Source: Pseudomonas arsenicoxydans
Lineage (GTDB): Bacteria; Pseudomonadota; Gammaproteobacteria; Pseudomonadales; Pseudomonadaceae
Direction: 5' to 3'
NCBI RefSeq assembly: GCF_006438915.1
Contig: NZ_RCZE01000019.1
Coordinates: 55,852 to 119,851, forward strand
DNA: 64,000 bases
Positions within the stretch are counted from its first letter, which is position 1; the number at the start of each line of letters is the position of its first letter. The notes below the pieces were generated by a model. It saw nothing but the letters and a program-made list of their open reading frames with translations. It was not told the origin of the DNA and did not search any database. Shown in pieces: positions 35,612-43,507 of this stretch. The position numbers and the translations under genes are program-made.

Positions 35612-35717
35612 TGTGGGAGCGGCGGTGCGACGATTCGACTTGCTCGCGAAGGGGCCATGTCAGTCGACATCAATTTCGCCTGATCCACCGCTTTCGCGAG
35701 CAAGCCCGCTCCCACAG
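35612..35717. repeat. REPIN with an extended left arm between agtR and agtA
   Basis: The left arm (35612-35650) is the extended form with core GGGAGCGGCGGTGCGACGAT; the right arm (35693-35717) is the normal CTTTCGCGAGCAAGCCCGCT form. It lies between agtR and the agtA promoter region. Confidence 0.85.
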
Positions 35718-35835
35718 GTTTTTTGGTGGCTTGTCTGTTTGCGACATCCACTAACTCCGTGGTCACCGGTTCCTGCGGCTTGCAGCCCGCCGCCTGTCGC
35801 AATACCCGATCCACATATCCATCCCCGCCATCCTT

Positions 35836-35925
35836 GTAGGGCAATCCCTACCCCAAACCTTCCATCCCGCTGAGGCGATTCTCTCTTGCGCCCCGATTTG
35901 CGTGGTCGGCAGTGTCCACTAGGCT
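35836..35925 (+). promoter_or_regulatory. Candidate operator dyad and promoter upstream of agtA
   Basis: GTAGGGCAATCCCTAC (35836-35851) is a perfect dyad of six-base arms around CAAT, of the size bound by dimers of LuxR-type response regulators. A weak sigma-70-like pair, TTGCGT (35898) and TAGGCT (35920) with a 16-base spacer, lies downstream. Assigning the dyad to AgtR is inference. The rest of the 367-base gap is the REPIN and sequence with no features I can name. Confidence 0.35.
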
Positions 35926-35961
35926 TAGTCCACAGCAGTCATCAACAACAAAGGTGTGGGT

Positions 35962-37086
35962 ATGAGCCAGGTCGATTCAAACGCAGGGGCCAGTGACATT
36001 CTGGTCAGCTTTCGTGGAGTGCAGAAAAGCTACGACGGCGAGAACCTGATCGTCAAAGACCTCAACCTGGACATTCGCAAAGGCGAATTCCTCACTTTGC
36101 TCGGGCCGTCCGGCTCCGGCAAGACCACCAGCCTGATGATGCTCGCCGGCTTCGAAACACCGACCGCAGGCGAAATTCTGCTGGCCGGGCGTTCGATCAA
36201 CAACGTGCCGCCACACAAGCGTGACATCGGCATGGTGTTCCAGAACTACGCGTTGTTCCCGCACATGACCGTCGCCGAGAACCTCGCGTTCCCGCTGACC
36301 GTGCGCGGCCTGAACAAGAGCGACGTCAGCGACAAGGTCAAAAAAGTCCTGAGCATGGTCCAGCTCGATGCCTTTGCGCAGCGCTATCCGGCACAACTGT
36401 CCGGCGGCCAGCAACAGCGTGTGGCCCTGGCCCGTGCATTGGTGTTCGAGCCGCAGCTGGTGCTGATGGACGAACCCCTCGGCGCACTCGACAAGCAACT
36501 GCGCGAACACATGCAGATGGAAATCAAACACCTGCACCAGCGCCTGGGCGTGACCGTGGTCTATGTGACACACGACCAGGGCGAAGCCCTGACCATGTCC
36601 GACCGCGTTGCCGTGTTCCACCAGGGCGAGATCCAGCAGATCGCACCGCCGCGCACCCTCTACGAAGAACCGAAAAACACCTTCGTCGCCAACTTCATCG
36701 GCGAGAACAACCGCCTCAATGGGCGCCTGCACAGCCAGACCGGTGATCGCTGCATCGTTGAACTGAGTCGCGGTGAAAAAGTTGAAGCGTTGGCGGTCAA
36801 TGTCGGCAAGACCGGTGAGCCGGTCACGCTGTCGATTCGTCCCGAGCGCATCAGCCTCAACGGTTCCAGCGAGTCATGCGTCAACCGCTTCTCAGGGAGG
36901 GTGGCGGAATTTATCTATCTGGGCGATCACGTCCGGGTTCGCCTGGAAGTCTGCGGCAAGACCGACTTCTTTGTGAAACAACCGATTGCCGAGCTCGATC
37001 CCGCGCTGGCTGTCGGCGACGTGGTACCGCTTGGCTGGCAGGTCGAACACGTTCGCGCGCTCGATCCACTTCTAGAGGCGCATTAA
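35962..37086 (+). CDS. agtA: ABC importer ATPase (AgtA-like, spermidine/putrescine family)
   Basis: The ATP-hydrolysing subunit, 374 residues. Visible are Walker A GPSGSGKTTS (about 46-55), the Q-loop, signature LSGGQQQRVALARAL (about 145-159), Walker B LMDEPLGALD, and a C-terminal TOBE domain (about 285-365). Start at ATG 35962 with AGGTG five bases upstream; a GTG six bases earlier falls in that site. First gene of agtABCD, with the same order as PA0603-PA0606, which imports GABA and 5-aminovalerate. The P. aeruginosa extra binding-protein gene PA0602 is absent here. Confidence 0.9.
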   Translation: MSQVDSNAGASDILVSFRGVQKSYDGENLIVKDLNLDIRKGEFLTLLGPSGSGKTTSLMMLAGFETPTAGEILLAGRSINNVPPHKRDIGMVFQNYALFPHMTVAENLAFPLTVRGLNKSDVSDKVKKVLSMVQLDAFAQRYPAQLSGGQQQRVALARALVFEPQLVLMDEPLGALDKQLREHMQMEIKHLHQRLGVTVVYVTHDQGEALTMSDRVAVFHQGEIQQIAPPRTLYEEPKNTFVANFIGENNRLNGRLHSQTGDRCIVELSRGEKVEALAVNVGKTGEPVTLSIRPERISLNGSSESCVNRFSGRVAEFIYLGDHVRVRLEVCGKTDFFVKQPIAELDPALAVGDVVPLGWQVEHVRALDPLLEAH

Positions 37087-37134
37087 TCGCCCCGGCAATA
37101 CCAACACCAACCCTGCACGTGGAGAGAACAATAA

Positions 37135-38178
37135 ATGTTGAGATCCCTGAAATTCACCGCCCTGGTCATGGGCATGATCGGTGCGGCACATGCGATGGCG
37201 GCGGGCCCGGACCTGACCGTGGTGTCCTTTGGCGGGGCGAACAAGGCTGCGCAGGTCAAAGCCTTCTACGCACCGTGGGAAGCGGCAGGCAACGGCAAGA
37301 TCGTGGCGGGCGAGTACAACGGCGAAATGGCCAAGGTCAAAGCCATGGTCGACACCAAGAGCGTGTCCTGGGACCTGGTAGAAGTTGAATCGCCAGAACT
37401 GTCCCGTGGTTGCGACGAAGACATGTTCGAGCAGCTGGATCCGAAGCTGTTCGGCAAAACCGAAGACTACGTCAAAGGCGCTATCCAGCCGTGCGGCGTG
37501 GGTTTCTTCGTGTGGTCGACCGTGCTGGCCTACAACGCCGACAAACTGGCTTCCGCGCCAACCAGCTGGGTGGATTTCTGGGACACCAAGAAATTCCCGG
37601 GCAAGCGTGGCCTGCGTAAAGGCGCCAAGTACACCCTGGAATTCGCTCTGATGGCCGACGGCGTGGCGCCCAAAGACGTCTACAAAGTGCTGGCTGGCAA
37701 AGATGGTCAGGACCGCGCATTCAAGAAACTTGATGAGCTGAAGCCAAACATCCAGTGGTGGGAAGCCGGTGCACAACCGCCGCAGTACCTCGCCTCCGGT
37801 GACGTGGTCATGAGCTCGGCCTACAACGGCCGGATCGCTGCCGTGCAGAAAGAAAGCAATCTGAAAGTGGTGTGGAACGGCGGCATCTACGACTTCGACG
37901 CATGGGCGATCCCAAAAGGTCTGGACAAGGCACGCGCTGAAGCGGCGAAGAAATTCATCGCGTTCTCGGTGATGCCGCAGCAGCAGAAGACCTACTCGGA
38001 AAACATCGCTTACGGCCCGGCCAACACCCTGGCCGTACCGTTGCTGTCCAAGGACGTGCTGAAAGACATGCCGACCACCCCGGAAAACATCGCCAACCAG
38101 GTGCAGATCGACGTCAGCTTCTGGGCTGACAACGGCGAGCAACTGGAGCAGCGCTTCAATTCCTGGGCTGCGAAGTAA
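37135..38178 (+). CDS. agtB: Periplasmic substrate-binding protein (AgtB-like)
   Basis: A 347-residue PotD/PotF-type periplasmic binding protein. Signal peptide at 1-22 (ending AMAAG), then the two-lobe fold with VVSFGGANKAAQ at the N-terminus and AYNGRIAAVQKE in the middle. It is the solute receptor for the adjacent importer. Substrate specificity in P. aeruginosa is 5-aminovalerate/GABA; transfer to this strain is inference. Followed by a strong hairpin terminator and a REPIN before the permease genes. Confidence 0.88.
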   Translation: MLRSLKFTALVMGMIGAAHAMAAGPDLTVVSFGGANKAAQVKAFYAPWEAAGNGKIVAGEYNGEMAKVKAMVDTKSVSWDLVEVESPELSRGCDEDMFEQLDPKLFGKTEDYVKGAIQPCGVGFFVWSTVLAYNADKLASAPTSWVDFWDTKKFPGKRGLRKGAKYTLEFALMADGVAPKDVYKVLAGKDGQDRAFKKLDELKPNIQWWEAGAQPPQYLASGDVVMSSAYNGRIAAVQKESNLKVVWNGGIYDFDAWAIPKGLDKARAEAAKKFIAFSVMPQQQKTYSENIAYGPANTLAVPLLSKDVLKDMPTTPENIANQVQIDVSFWADNGEQLEQRFNSWAAK

Positions 38179-38185
38179 CCAGAGG

Positions 38186-38213
38186 GCTCGCCCTCTTGTG
38201 AGGGCGAGCTTTT
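38186..38213 (+). terminator. Strong hairpin terminator inside the agt operon
   Basis: GCTCGCCCTC and GAGGGCGAGC form a perfect 10-base stem with a four-base loop, followed by TTTT, eight bases after the agtB stop. It probably stops most transcripts after the binding-protein gene, so that agtB is made in excess over the permeases. Confidence 0.75.
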
Positions 38214-38324
38214 GTGGCGAGGGGGCTTGCTCCCGCTTGAGTGCGCAGCACTCACAAAATTGGAAGTTGTCAGCAGAATTTTGGGGCCGCTTCGCAGCCC
38301 AGCGCGAGCAAGCTCGCTCGCCAC
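38214..38324. repeat. REPIN of a second type between agtB and agtC
   Basis: A pair of inverted GTGGCGAGGGGGCTTGC-like arms with an inner GGGGCCGCTTCGCAGCCCA block. The same architecture occurs at 45010-45129. Its place inside an operon suits a role in protecting the upstream agtB message. Confidence 0.8.
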
Positions 38325-38374
38325 AAAAGTTCGCTCCCACTTTAATGATCGTTTAAAGATTTCCGGAGTACGCC

Positions 38375-39622
38375 ATGGCCACCGCCATTCCCCTGAACGC
38401 GGGCACTGACCCCACCTTGAAGCAGCGACTCAGGCACGCCGAGCGGATCAACCGCTGGAAGGCCCAGGCCTTGATCGCGCCGCTGGTGCTGTTTCTGTTG
38501 CTGGTGTTCCTGGTGCCCATCGTGGCGCTGCTCTACAAAAGCGTGGGTAACCCGGAAGTGGTCGGCGGCATGCCGCGCACTGTCTCGGCCATCGCCAGTT
38601 GGGACGGCCGAGGCCTGCCCGCTGAACCGGTTTACAAAGCGGCCAGCGAAGACCTCGCCGAAGCCCGCAAGAATCAAACCCTGGGCGATTTGTCCAAGCG
38701 CCTGAACATGGAGTTGGCCGGCTACCGCAGCCTGCTGACCAAAACCGCCCGCGCATTGCCGTTCGCCACCGAGCCGGCTTCTTATAAGGAAGCGCTGGAA
38801 GGTCTCGATGAGCGCTGGGGCGATCCGGCCTACTGGCAAGCGGTACGCCGCAACGTCAGCAGCATCACGCCTTACTACCTGCTGGCGGCGGTCGATCATC
38901 GTATCGATGACCTCGGCGAAATCGCCCCGGCCACACCTGACCAGGCGATCTACCTCGACATCTTCGCCCGGACCTTCTGGATGGGCTTGATCATTACCGT
39001 GATCTGCCTGCTGCTGGCGTATCCGTTGGCTTACCTGCTGGCGAACCTGCCATCGCGTCAAAGCAACCTGTTGATGATCCTGGTCCTGCTGCCGTTCTGG
39101 ACCTCGATCCTGGTGCGTGTCGCCGCGTGGATCGTGTTGCTGCAATCGGGCGGGCTGATCAATAGCGGCCTGATGGCCATGGGCATCATCGATAAACCGC
39201 TGGAGCTGGTGTTCAACCGTACCGGCGTCTACATCTCCATGGTGCACATCCTGCTGCCGTTCATGATTCTGCCGATCTACAGCGTCATGAAAGGCATCTC
39301 GCCGACCTACATGCGCGCCGCGATTTCCCTCGGCTGCCACCCGTTCGCCAGCTTCTGGCGGGTGTACTTCCCGCAGACCTATGCTGGTGTCGGCGCCGGT
39401 TGCCTGTTGGTGTTCATCCTCGCCATCGGCTACTACATCACCCCGGCCTTGCTGGGCAGCCCGAACGATCAGATGGTCAGCTACTTCGTCGCCTTCTACA
39501 CCAATACCAGCATCAACTGGGGCATGGCGACCGCGCTCGGTGGGCTGTTGCTGTTGGCGACCGTGGTGCTTTATCTGATTTACAGCTGGCTGGTGGGCGC
39601 CAGTCGCCTGCGCCTGAGCTAA
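38375..39622 (+). CDS. agtC: ABC importer permease (AgtC-like)
   Basis: A 415-residue inner-membrane permease. One helix near the N-terminus (about 30-52) is followed by a periplasmic segment of about 150 residues, then five more helices. The EAA loop is seen as MRAAISLGCHPFASFWRVYFP at about 310-330. The long N-terminal periplasmic part is typical of the larger PotB-like permeases. Pairs with AgtD. ATG at 38375 lies 17 bases after a GTTTAAAGATTTCCGGAG-type leader with a good ribosome site. Confidence 0.88.
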   Translation: MATAIPLNAGTDPTLKQRLRHAERINRWKAQALIAPLVLFLLLVFLVPIVALLYKSVGNPEVVGGMPRTVSAIASWDGRGLPAEPVYKAASEDLAEARKNQTLGDLSKRLNMELAGYRSLLTKTARALPFATEPASYKEALEGLDERWGDPAYWQAVRRNVSSITPYYLLAAVDHRIDDLGEIAPATPDQAIYLDIFARTFWMGLIITVICLLLAYPLAYLLANLPSRQSNLLMILVLLPFWTSILVRVAAWIVLLQSGGLINSGLMAMGIIDKPLELVFNRTGVYISMVHILLPFMILPIYSVMKGISPTYMRAAISLGCHPFASFWRVYFPQTYAGVGAGCLLVFILAIGYYITPALLGSPNDQMVSYFVAFYTNTSINWGMATALGGLLLLATVVLYLIYSWLVGASRLRLS

Positions 39623-39634
39623 GGGGAGAACGAA

Positions 39635-40459
39635 ATGCTGAGTCCTTATATGTCGCCCGTTGAGCGGGTGTGGTTCTACAGCTTGCGGATTCTCTGCGGC
39701 TTGATCCTGTTGTTCCTGATTCTGCCGGTGCTGGTGATTATTCCGTTGTCGTTCAACTCGGGTAGTTTTCTCGTGTACCCGTTGCAAGGTTTTTCGTTGC
39801 ACTGGTACCAGGACTTCTTCGCCTCGGCCGAATGGATGCGCGCCCTGAAGAACAGCATCATCGTCGCCCCGGCGGCGACGGTGTTGGCGATGGTCTTCGG
39901 TACGCTGGCGGCGATTGGCCTGACCCGTGGTGATTTTCCTGGCAAGGCGCTGGTCATGGCGCTGGTGATTTCGCCGATGGTGGTGCCGGTGGTGATCATC
40001 GGTGTGGCGAGTTATCTGTTCTTTGCCCCGTTGGGGTTGGGCAACAGCTTCTTCTCGCTGATCGTGGTGCACGCGGTGCTGGGTGTGCCGTTTGTGATCA
40101 TCACGGTGTCGGCGACCTTGCAGGGCTTCAACCATAACCTGGTGCGCGCCGCGGCAAGCCTGGGTGCATCGCCACTGACCGCGTTTCGCCGGGTGACCTT
40201 GCCGCTGATTGCGCCGGGCGTGATTTCGGGGGCGCTGTTTGCCTTCGCGACGTCGTTCGATGAAGTGGTGGTGACCTTGTTCCTCGCCGGTCCAGAGCAA
40301 GCGACCTTGCCTCGGCAGATGTTCAGCGGGATCCGCGAAAACCTCAGCCCGACCATCGCCGCTGCAGCGACATTGCTGATCGCCTTCTCGGTGATCCTGC
40401 TGCTGACCCTGGAATGGCTGCGCGGTCGCAGCGAAAAACTGCGCACCGCCCAGGTCTAA
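39635..40459 (+). CDS. agtD: ABC importer permease (AgtD-like)
   Basis: A 274-residue PotC-type inner-membrane permease with six predicted helices and the EAA loop RAAASLGASPLTAFRRVTLP at about 170-189. It starts 12 bases after agtC behind a GGGGAGAA ribosome site. Completes the agtABCD importer; a REPIN follows the stop. Confidence 0.9.
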   Translation: MLSPYMSPVERVWFYSLRILCGLILLFLILPVLVIIPLSFNSGSFLVYPLQGFSLHWYQDFFASAEWMRALKNSIIVAPAATVLAMVFGTLAAIGLTRGDFPGKALVMALVISPMVVPVVIIGVASYLFFAPLGLGNSFFSLIVVHAVLGVPFVIITVSATLQGFNHNLVRAAASLGASPLTAFRRVTLPLIAPGVISGALFAFATSFDEVVVTLFLAGPEQATLPRQMFSGIRENLSPTIAAAATLLIAFSVILLLTLEWLRGRSEKLRTAQV

Positions 40460-40476
40460 GCCACACACAGTAGAAA

Positions 40477-40566
40477 TGTGGGAGCTGGCTTGCTCGCGAA
40501 AGCGGTCTGACATTCAACACCAATGTTGGCTGTAAAGGCCCCTTCGCGAGCAAGCCCGCTCCCACA
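40477..40566. repeat. REPIN after agtD
   Basis: TGTGGGAGCTGGCTTGCTCGCGAA and its inverted partner CTTCGCGAGCAAGCCCGCTC face each other across about 40 bases, directly after the last gene of the agt operon. Confidence 0.9.
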
Positions 40567-40680
40567 TGAGATTTATGGTGTTTTCGGGATCTGCGTTCAT
40601 TCATTGCCTGAATAGCAGACAAACCCCAATCCCCAGCTACTATTGTGCCCAGCTCCCCTACCTATAAGAGGCTGCGCACG

Positions 40681-41829
40681 ATGAGTCTTTCCTCTTTCAA
40701 AATTGCTCACAAACTGATCACCGGCGCAGGTGCCATCGAGCAGCTCGCCGCTGAACTGACCCGTCTGGATGTCGATAACCCGCTGATCGTGACCGACGCA
40801 GCGCTGGTCAAGTCCGGCACGGTCGAACTGGCGCTGGCGCATCTGGGAGACCGGAGTTACGAGATTTTCGACCGGGTGCTGCCGGACCCGGAAATCGCCA
40901 TCGTCGAAGACTGCATGCGGGTGTATCGCGACGGCGGGCATGACGGCTTGATCGGTCTGGGCGGCGGCAGTGCCATCGACATCGCCAAGAGCGTGGCGGC
41001 GTATGCCGGTTACCACGGTGCGCTGGAAGATTTGTTTGGCATCAATCAGGTGCCGCGCAAAGGTCCGCCGCTGATCGCGATTCCGACCACCGCTGGCACC
41101 GGCTCTGAAGTCACCAACGTGGCGATCCTTTCCGACAAGGTCGCGCAGTTGAAAAAAGGCATCGTCAGCGACTATCTATTGCCGGACGTGGCGCTGGTCA
41201 GTCCGCAAATGACCCTGACCTGTCCGCGCAGTGTCACCGCCGCCAGTGGCGTCGACGCGCTGGTGCACGCCATCGAATCCTACCTGTCGGTCAACGCCTC
41301 GCCGATCACCGACGCCCTGGCCATCGGCGCCATCAAGCTGATCGCCAAGGCGCTGCCCAAGGCCTATGCCAATCCGTCCAACCTGCAAGCCCGCGAAGAC
41401 ATGGCCACCGCCAGCCTGATGGCGGGCATGGCGTTCGGCAATGCCGGGGTCGGCGCGGTGCATGCGCTGGCGTATCCGCTGGGCGGACGTTTCAACATCG
41501 CCCACGGTGTCAGCAACGCCTTGCTGCTGCCCTATGTCATGACCTGGAACAAGATGGCCTGTGTCGAGCGCATGCAGGATATTGCCGAGGCCATGGGGGT
41601 GAAGACCGCTCATTTGAGCGCCAACGAAGCGGCGGACAAAGCCGTGGAGGCGATGACCGCTCTGTGTGCAGCGGTAGAAATCCCGTTGGGCTTGCGCAGT
41701 TTCGGTGTTCCCGAAGACGCCATCCCGGCCATGGCCGCAGAAGCGGCGGGGATCGAACGTCTGATGCGCAACAACCCACGCAAATTGAGCGCCGTCGATA
41801 TCGAGAAAATCTACCGGGCGGCGTACTAG
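40681..41829 (+). CDS. Iron-containing alcohol dehydrogenase (group III)
   Basis: A 382-residue NAD(P)-dependent dehydrogenase of the iron-activated family. GLGGGSAIDIAKSVA (about 95-109) binds the cofactor, and the metal histidines lie in NAGVGAVHALAYPLGG and FNIAHGVSNALLLP (about 257-285). Start at ATG 40681 behind AAGAGG; the frame is open 12 codons further up without a ribosome site. Substrate cannot be told; YiaY-like alcohol dehydrogenases are the closest family. Not present at this point in P. aeruginosa, where agtD is followed by rpe. Confidence 0.88.
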   Translation: MSLSSFKIAHKLITGAGAIEQLAAELTRLDVDNPLIVTDAALVKSGTVELALAHLGDRSYEIFDRVLPDPEIAIVEDCMRVYRDGGHDGLIGLGGGSAIDIAKSVAAYAGYHGALEDLFGINQVPRKGPPLIAIPTTAGTGSEVTNVAILSDKVAQLKKGIVSDYLLPDVALVSPQMTLTCPRSVTAASGVDALVHAIESYLSVNASPITDALAIGAIKLIAKALPKAYANPSNLQAREDMATASLMAGMAFGNAGVGAVHALAYPLGGRFNIAHGVSNALLLPYVMTWNKMACVERMQDIAEAMGVKTAHLSANEAADKAVEAMTALCAAVEIPLGLRSFGVPEDAIPAMAAEAAGIERLMRNNPRKLSAVDIEKIYRAAY

Positions 41830-41946
41830 AGCGCTGCCAGCGCAAATTGATCGAAGGCAGCCCCAATCATCGCGGTCACAGTGCGCGCGCCAAACTATGA
41901 GGTATACAATGCGCGCCATCGTGATTCTGCTCAAAAAAGGTGCGTC

Positions 41947-42621
41947 ATGCAGCCCTTCGTCATTGCTCCGTCGATTCTCTCCGCCGACTTCGCCCGCCTG
42001 GGTGAAGAAGTGGACAACGTCCTGGCCGCCGGTGCCGACTTCGTGCACTTCGATGTCATGGACAACCACTACGTGCCGAACCTGACCATCGGCCCGATGG
42101 TGTGCGCGGCGCTGCGCAAGTACGGCGTGACCGCGCCGATCGACGCGCACCTGATGGTCAGCCCGGTGGACCGCATCGTCGGTGACTTCATCGAAGCCGG
42201 CGCGACCTACATCACCTTCCACCCGGAAGCCTCGCAGCACGTCGACCGTTCCCTGCAACTGATCCGCGAGGGCGGTTGCAAGTCGGGCCTGGTGTTCAAC
42301 CCGGCGACCCCGCTGAGCGTGCTCGAATACGTGATGGACAAGGTCGACATGATCTTGCTGATGAGCGTCAACCCGGGCTTCGGCGGGCAGAAATTCATCC
42401 CCGGCACCCTCGACAAACTGCGTCAGGCGCGGGCCTTGATCGATGCGTCCGGGCGTGACATCCGCCTGGAAATCGACGGCGGCGTGAACGTGAACAATAT
42501 TCGTGAAATCGCTGCGGCGGGCGCGGACACCTTCGTGGCGGGCTCGGCGATTTTCAATGCGCCGAACTATCAGGAAGTGATCGAGAAGATGCGCGCCGAA
42601 CTGGCGCTGGCTCGCCCATGA
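41947..42621 (+). CDS. rpe: Ribulose-phosphate 3-epimerase
   Basis: Interconverts ribulose-5-phosphate and xylulose-5-phosphate in the pentose phosphate pathway. The 224-residue TIM barrel starts MQPFVIAPSILSADFARLG and shows HFDVMDNHYVPN (about 34-45), the HLMV motif and the phosphate site LEIDGGVN (about 177-184). Start chosen at ATG 41947; open frame upstream has no matching residues. The stop overlaps the gph start by four bases. Confidence 0.96.
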   Translation: MQPFVIAPSILSADFARLGEEVDNVLAAGADFVHFDVMDNHYVPNLTIGPMVCAALRKYGVTAPIDAHLMVSPVDRIVGDFIEAGATYITFHPEASQHVDRSLQLIREGGCKSGLVFNPATPLSVLEYVMDKVDMILLMSVNPGFGGQKFIPGTLDKLRQARALIDASGRDIRLEIDGGVNVNNIREIAAAGADTFVAGSAIFNAPNYQEVIEKMRAELALARP

Positions 42622-43436
42622 GTGGTTTTGAGCAGCTGTTCCCGGGGCGTCTGCCGCGGCTGGTGATGTTCGATCTGGATGGCACGCTGATCGATTCGGT
42701 CCCGGACCTCGCAGCGGCCGTGGATCACATGCTGCTCAAGCTGGGCCGCAAACCCGCCGGCATCGAGTCGGTACGGGAATGGGTCGGTAACGGCGCACCG
42801 ATATTGGTGCGCCGTGCGCTGGCGGGTGGCATCGAGCACTCGGCGGTCGACGACGTCGAGGCTGAACACGCGCTGGAGATTTTCATGCAGGCCTATGGTG
42901 CGAGCCATGAGCTGACCGTGGTTTACCCCGGTGTGCGTGACACCTTGAAGTGGCTGCACAAGCAAGGCGTGGAAATGGCGCTGATCACCAACAAGCCGGA
43001 ACGCTTCGTTGCGCCGCTGCTGGATCAGATGAAAATCGGCCGCTACTTCAAATGGATCATCGGCGGCGATACCTTGCCGCAGCAGAAACCTGACCCGGCC
43101 GCGCTGTTTTTCGTGATGAAAATGGCCAACATTCCGGCTTCGCAATCCTTGTTCGTCGGCGATTCGCGCAGCGATGTGCTGGCGGCGAAAGCGGCGGGGG
43201 TCAAGTGTGTGGCGCTCAGTTATGGCTACAACCATGGTCGGCCGATTGCCGAGGAATCGCCGGCGCTGGTGATCGACGACCTGCGCAAACTAATTCCCGG
43301 TTGCCTGGATCCGGCCGCTGAGATAACGTTGCCCGACGCTGTTCAACCCCCTGCTGGAAACGCCATCGTGGTGGTCACTCGCAAACTCTGGATGAAAGTC
43401 ATCAAGGCCCTGGCCCGCTGGCGTTGGCGCGCCTGA
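42618..43436 (+). CDS. gph: Phosphoglycolate phosphatase, with Trp-leader-like C-terminal tail
   Basis: A HAD-family phosphatase that removes 2-phosphoglycolate. The 272-residue protein has the nucleophile motif FDLDGTLIDS (about 17-26), a helical cap, and VGDSRSDV near residue 180. Its last 22 residues form an odd basic, Trp-bearing tail, VVVTRKLW...ARWRWRA, which lies outside the HAD fold and makes the protein about 20 residues longer than E. coli Gph. The same peptide pattern recurs as a stand-alone small ORF before trpG (47267-47353). The tail therefore looks like the trpE leader peptide read in frame with gph. Confidence 0.93.
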   Translation: MSGFEQLFPGRLPRLVMFDLDGTLIDSVPDLAAAVDHMLLKLGRKPAGIESVREWVGNGAPILVRRALAGGIEHSAVDDVEAEHALEIFMQAYGASHELTVVYPGVRDTLKWLHKQGVEMALITNKPERFVAPLLDQMKIGRYFKWIIGGDTLPQQKPDPAALFFVMKMANIPASQSLFVGDSRSDVLAAKAAGVKCVALSYGYNHGRPIAEESPALVIDDLRKLIPGCLDPAAEITLPDAVQPPAGNAIVVVTRKLWMKVIKALARWRWRA

Positions 43437-43460
43437 CTTGTTCCTGGCCGGCGTACCGGC
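43368..43460 (+). promoter_or_regulatory. Predicted trpE leader: Trp-rich peptide coding segment plus hairpin
   Basis: Codons 43368-43436, in frame with the end of gph, would encode (from GTG) a 22-residue peptide with three Trp, two in the run RWRWRA just before the stop. An ATG at 43392 is another possible start. A hairpin GCCGG-CGTA-CCGGC (43447-43460) begins ten bases after the stop, followed by GCGTTTG. The trpE start is at 43508. Attenuation of trpE has been reported in P. putida; here the T tract is weak and a full alternative fold cannot be proven by eye. Confidence 0.6.
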
Positions 43461-43507
43461 GCGTTTGCATACCTGACTGTTAGACCCTCAAGCCACGAGG
43501 CTACCCC

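Noticed and set aside
38342..40513. Open frame of 723 codons antisense to agtC-agtD, rich in His, Arg and Gln
   Set aside because: Composition is that of a reversed membrane-protein gene (hydrophobic codons read backwards); crosses two real genes.
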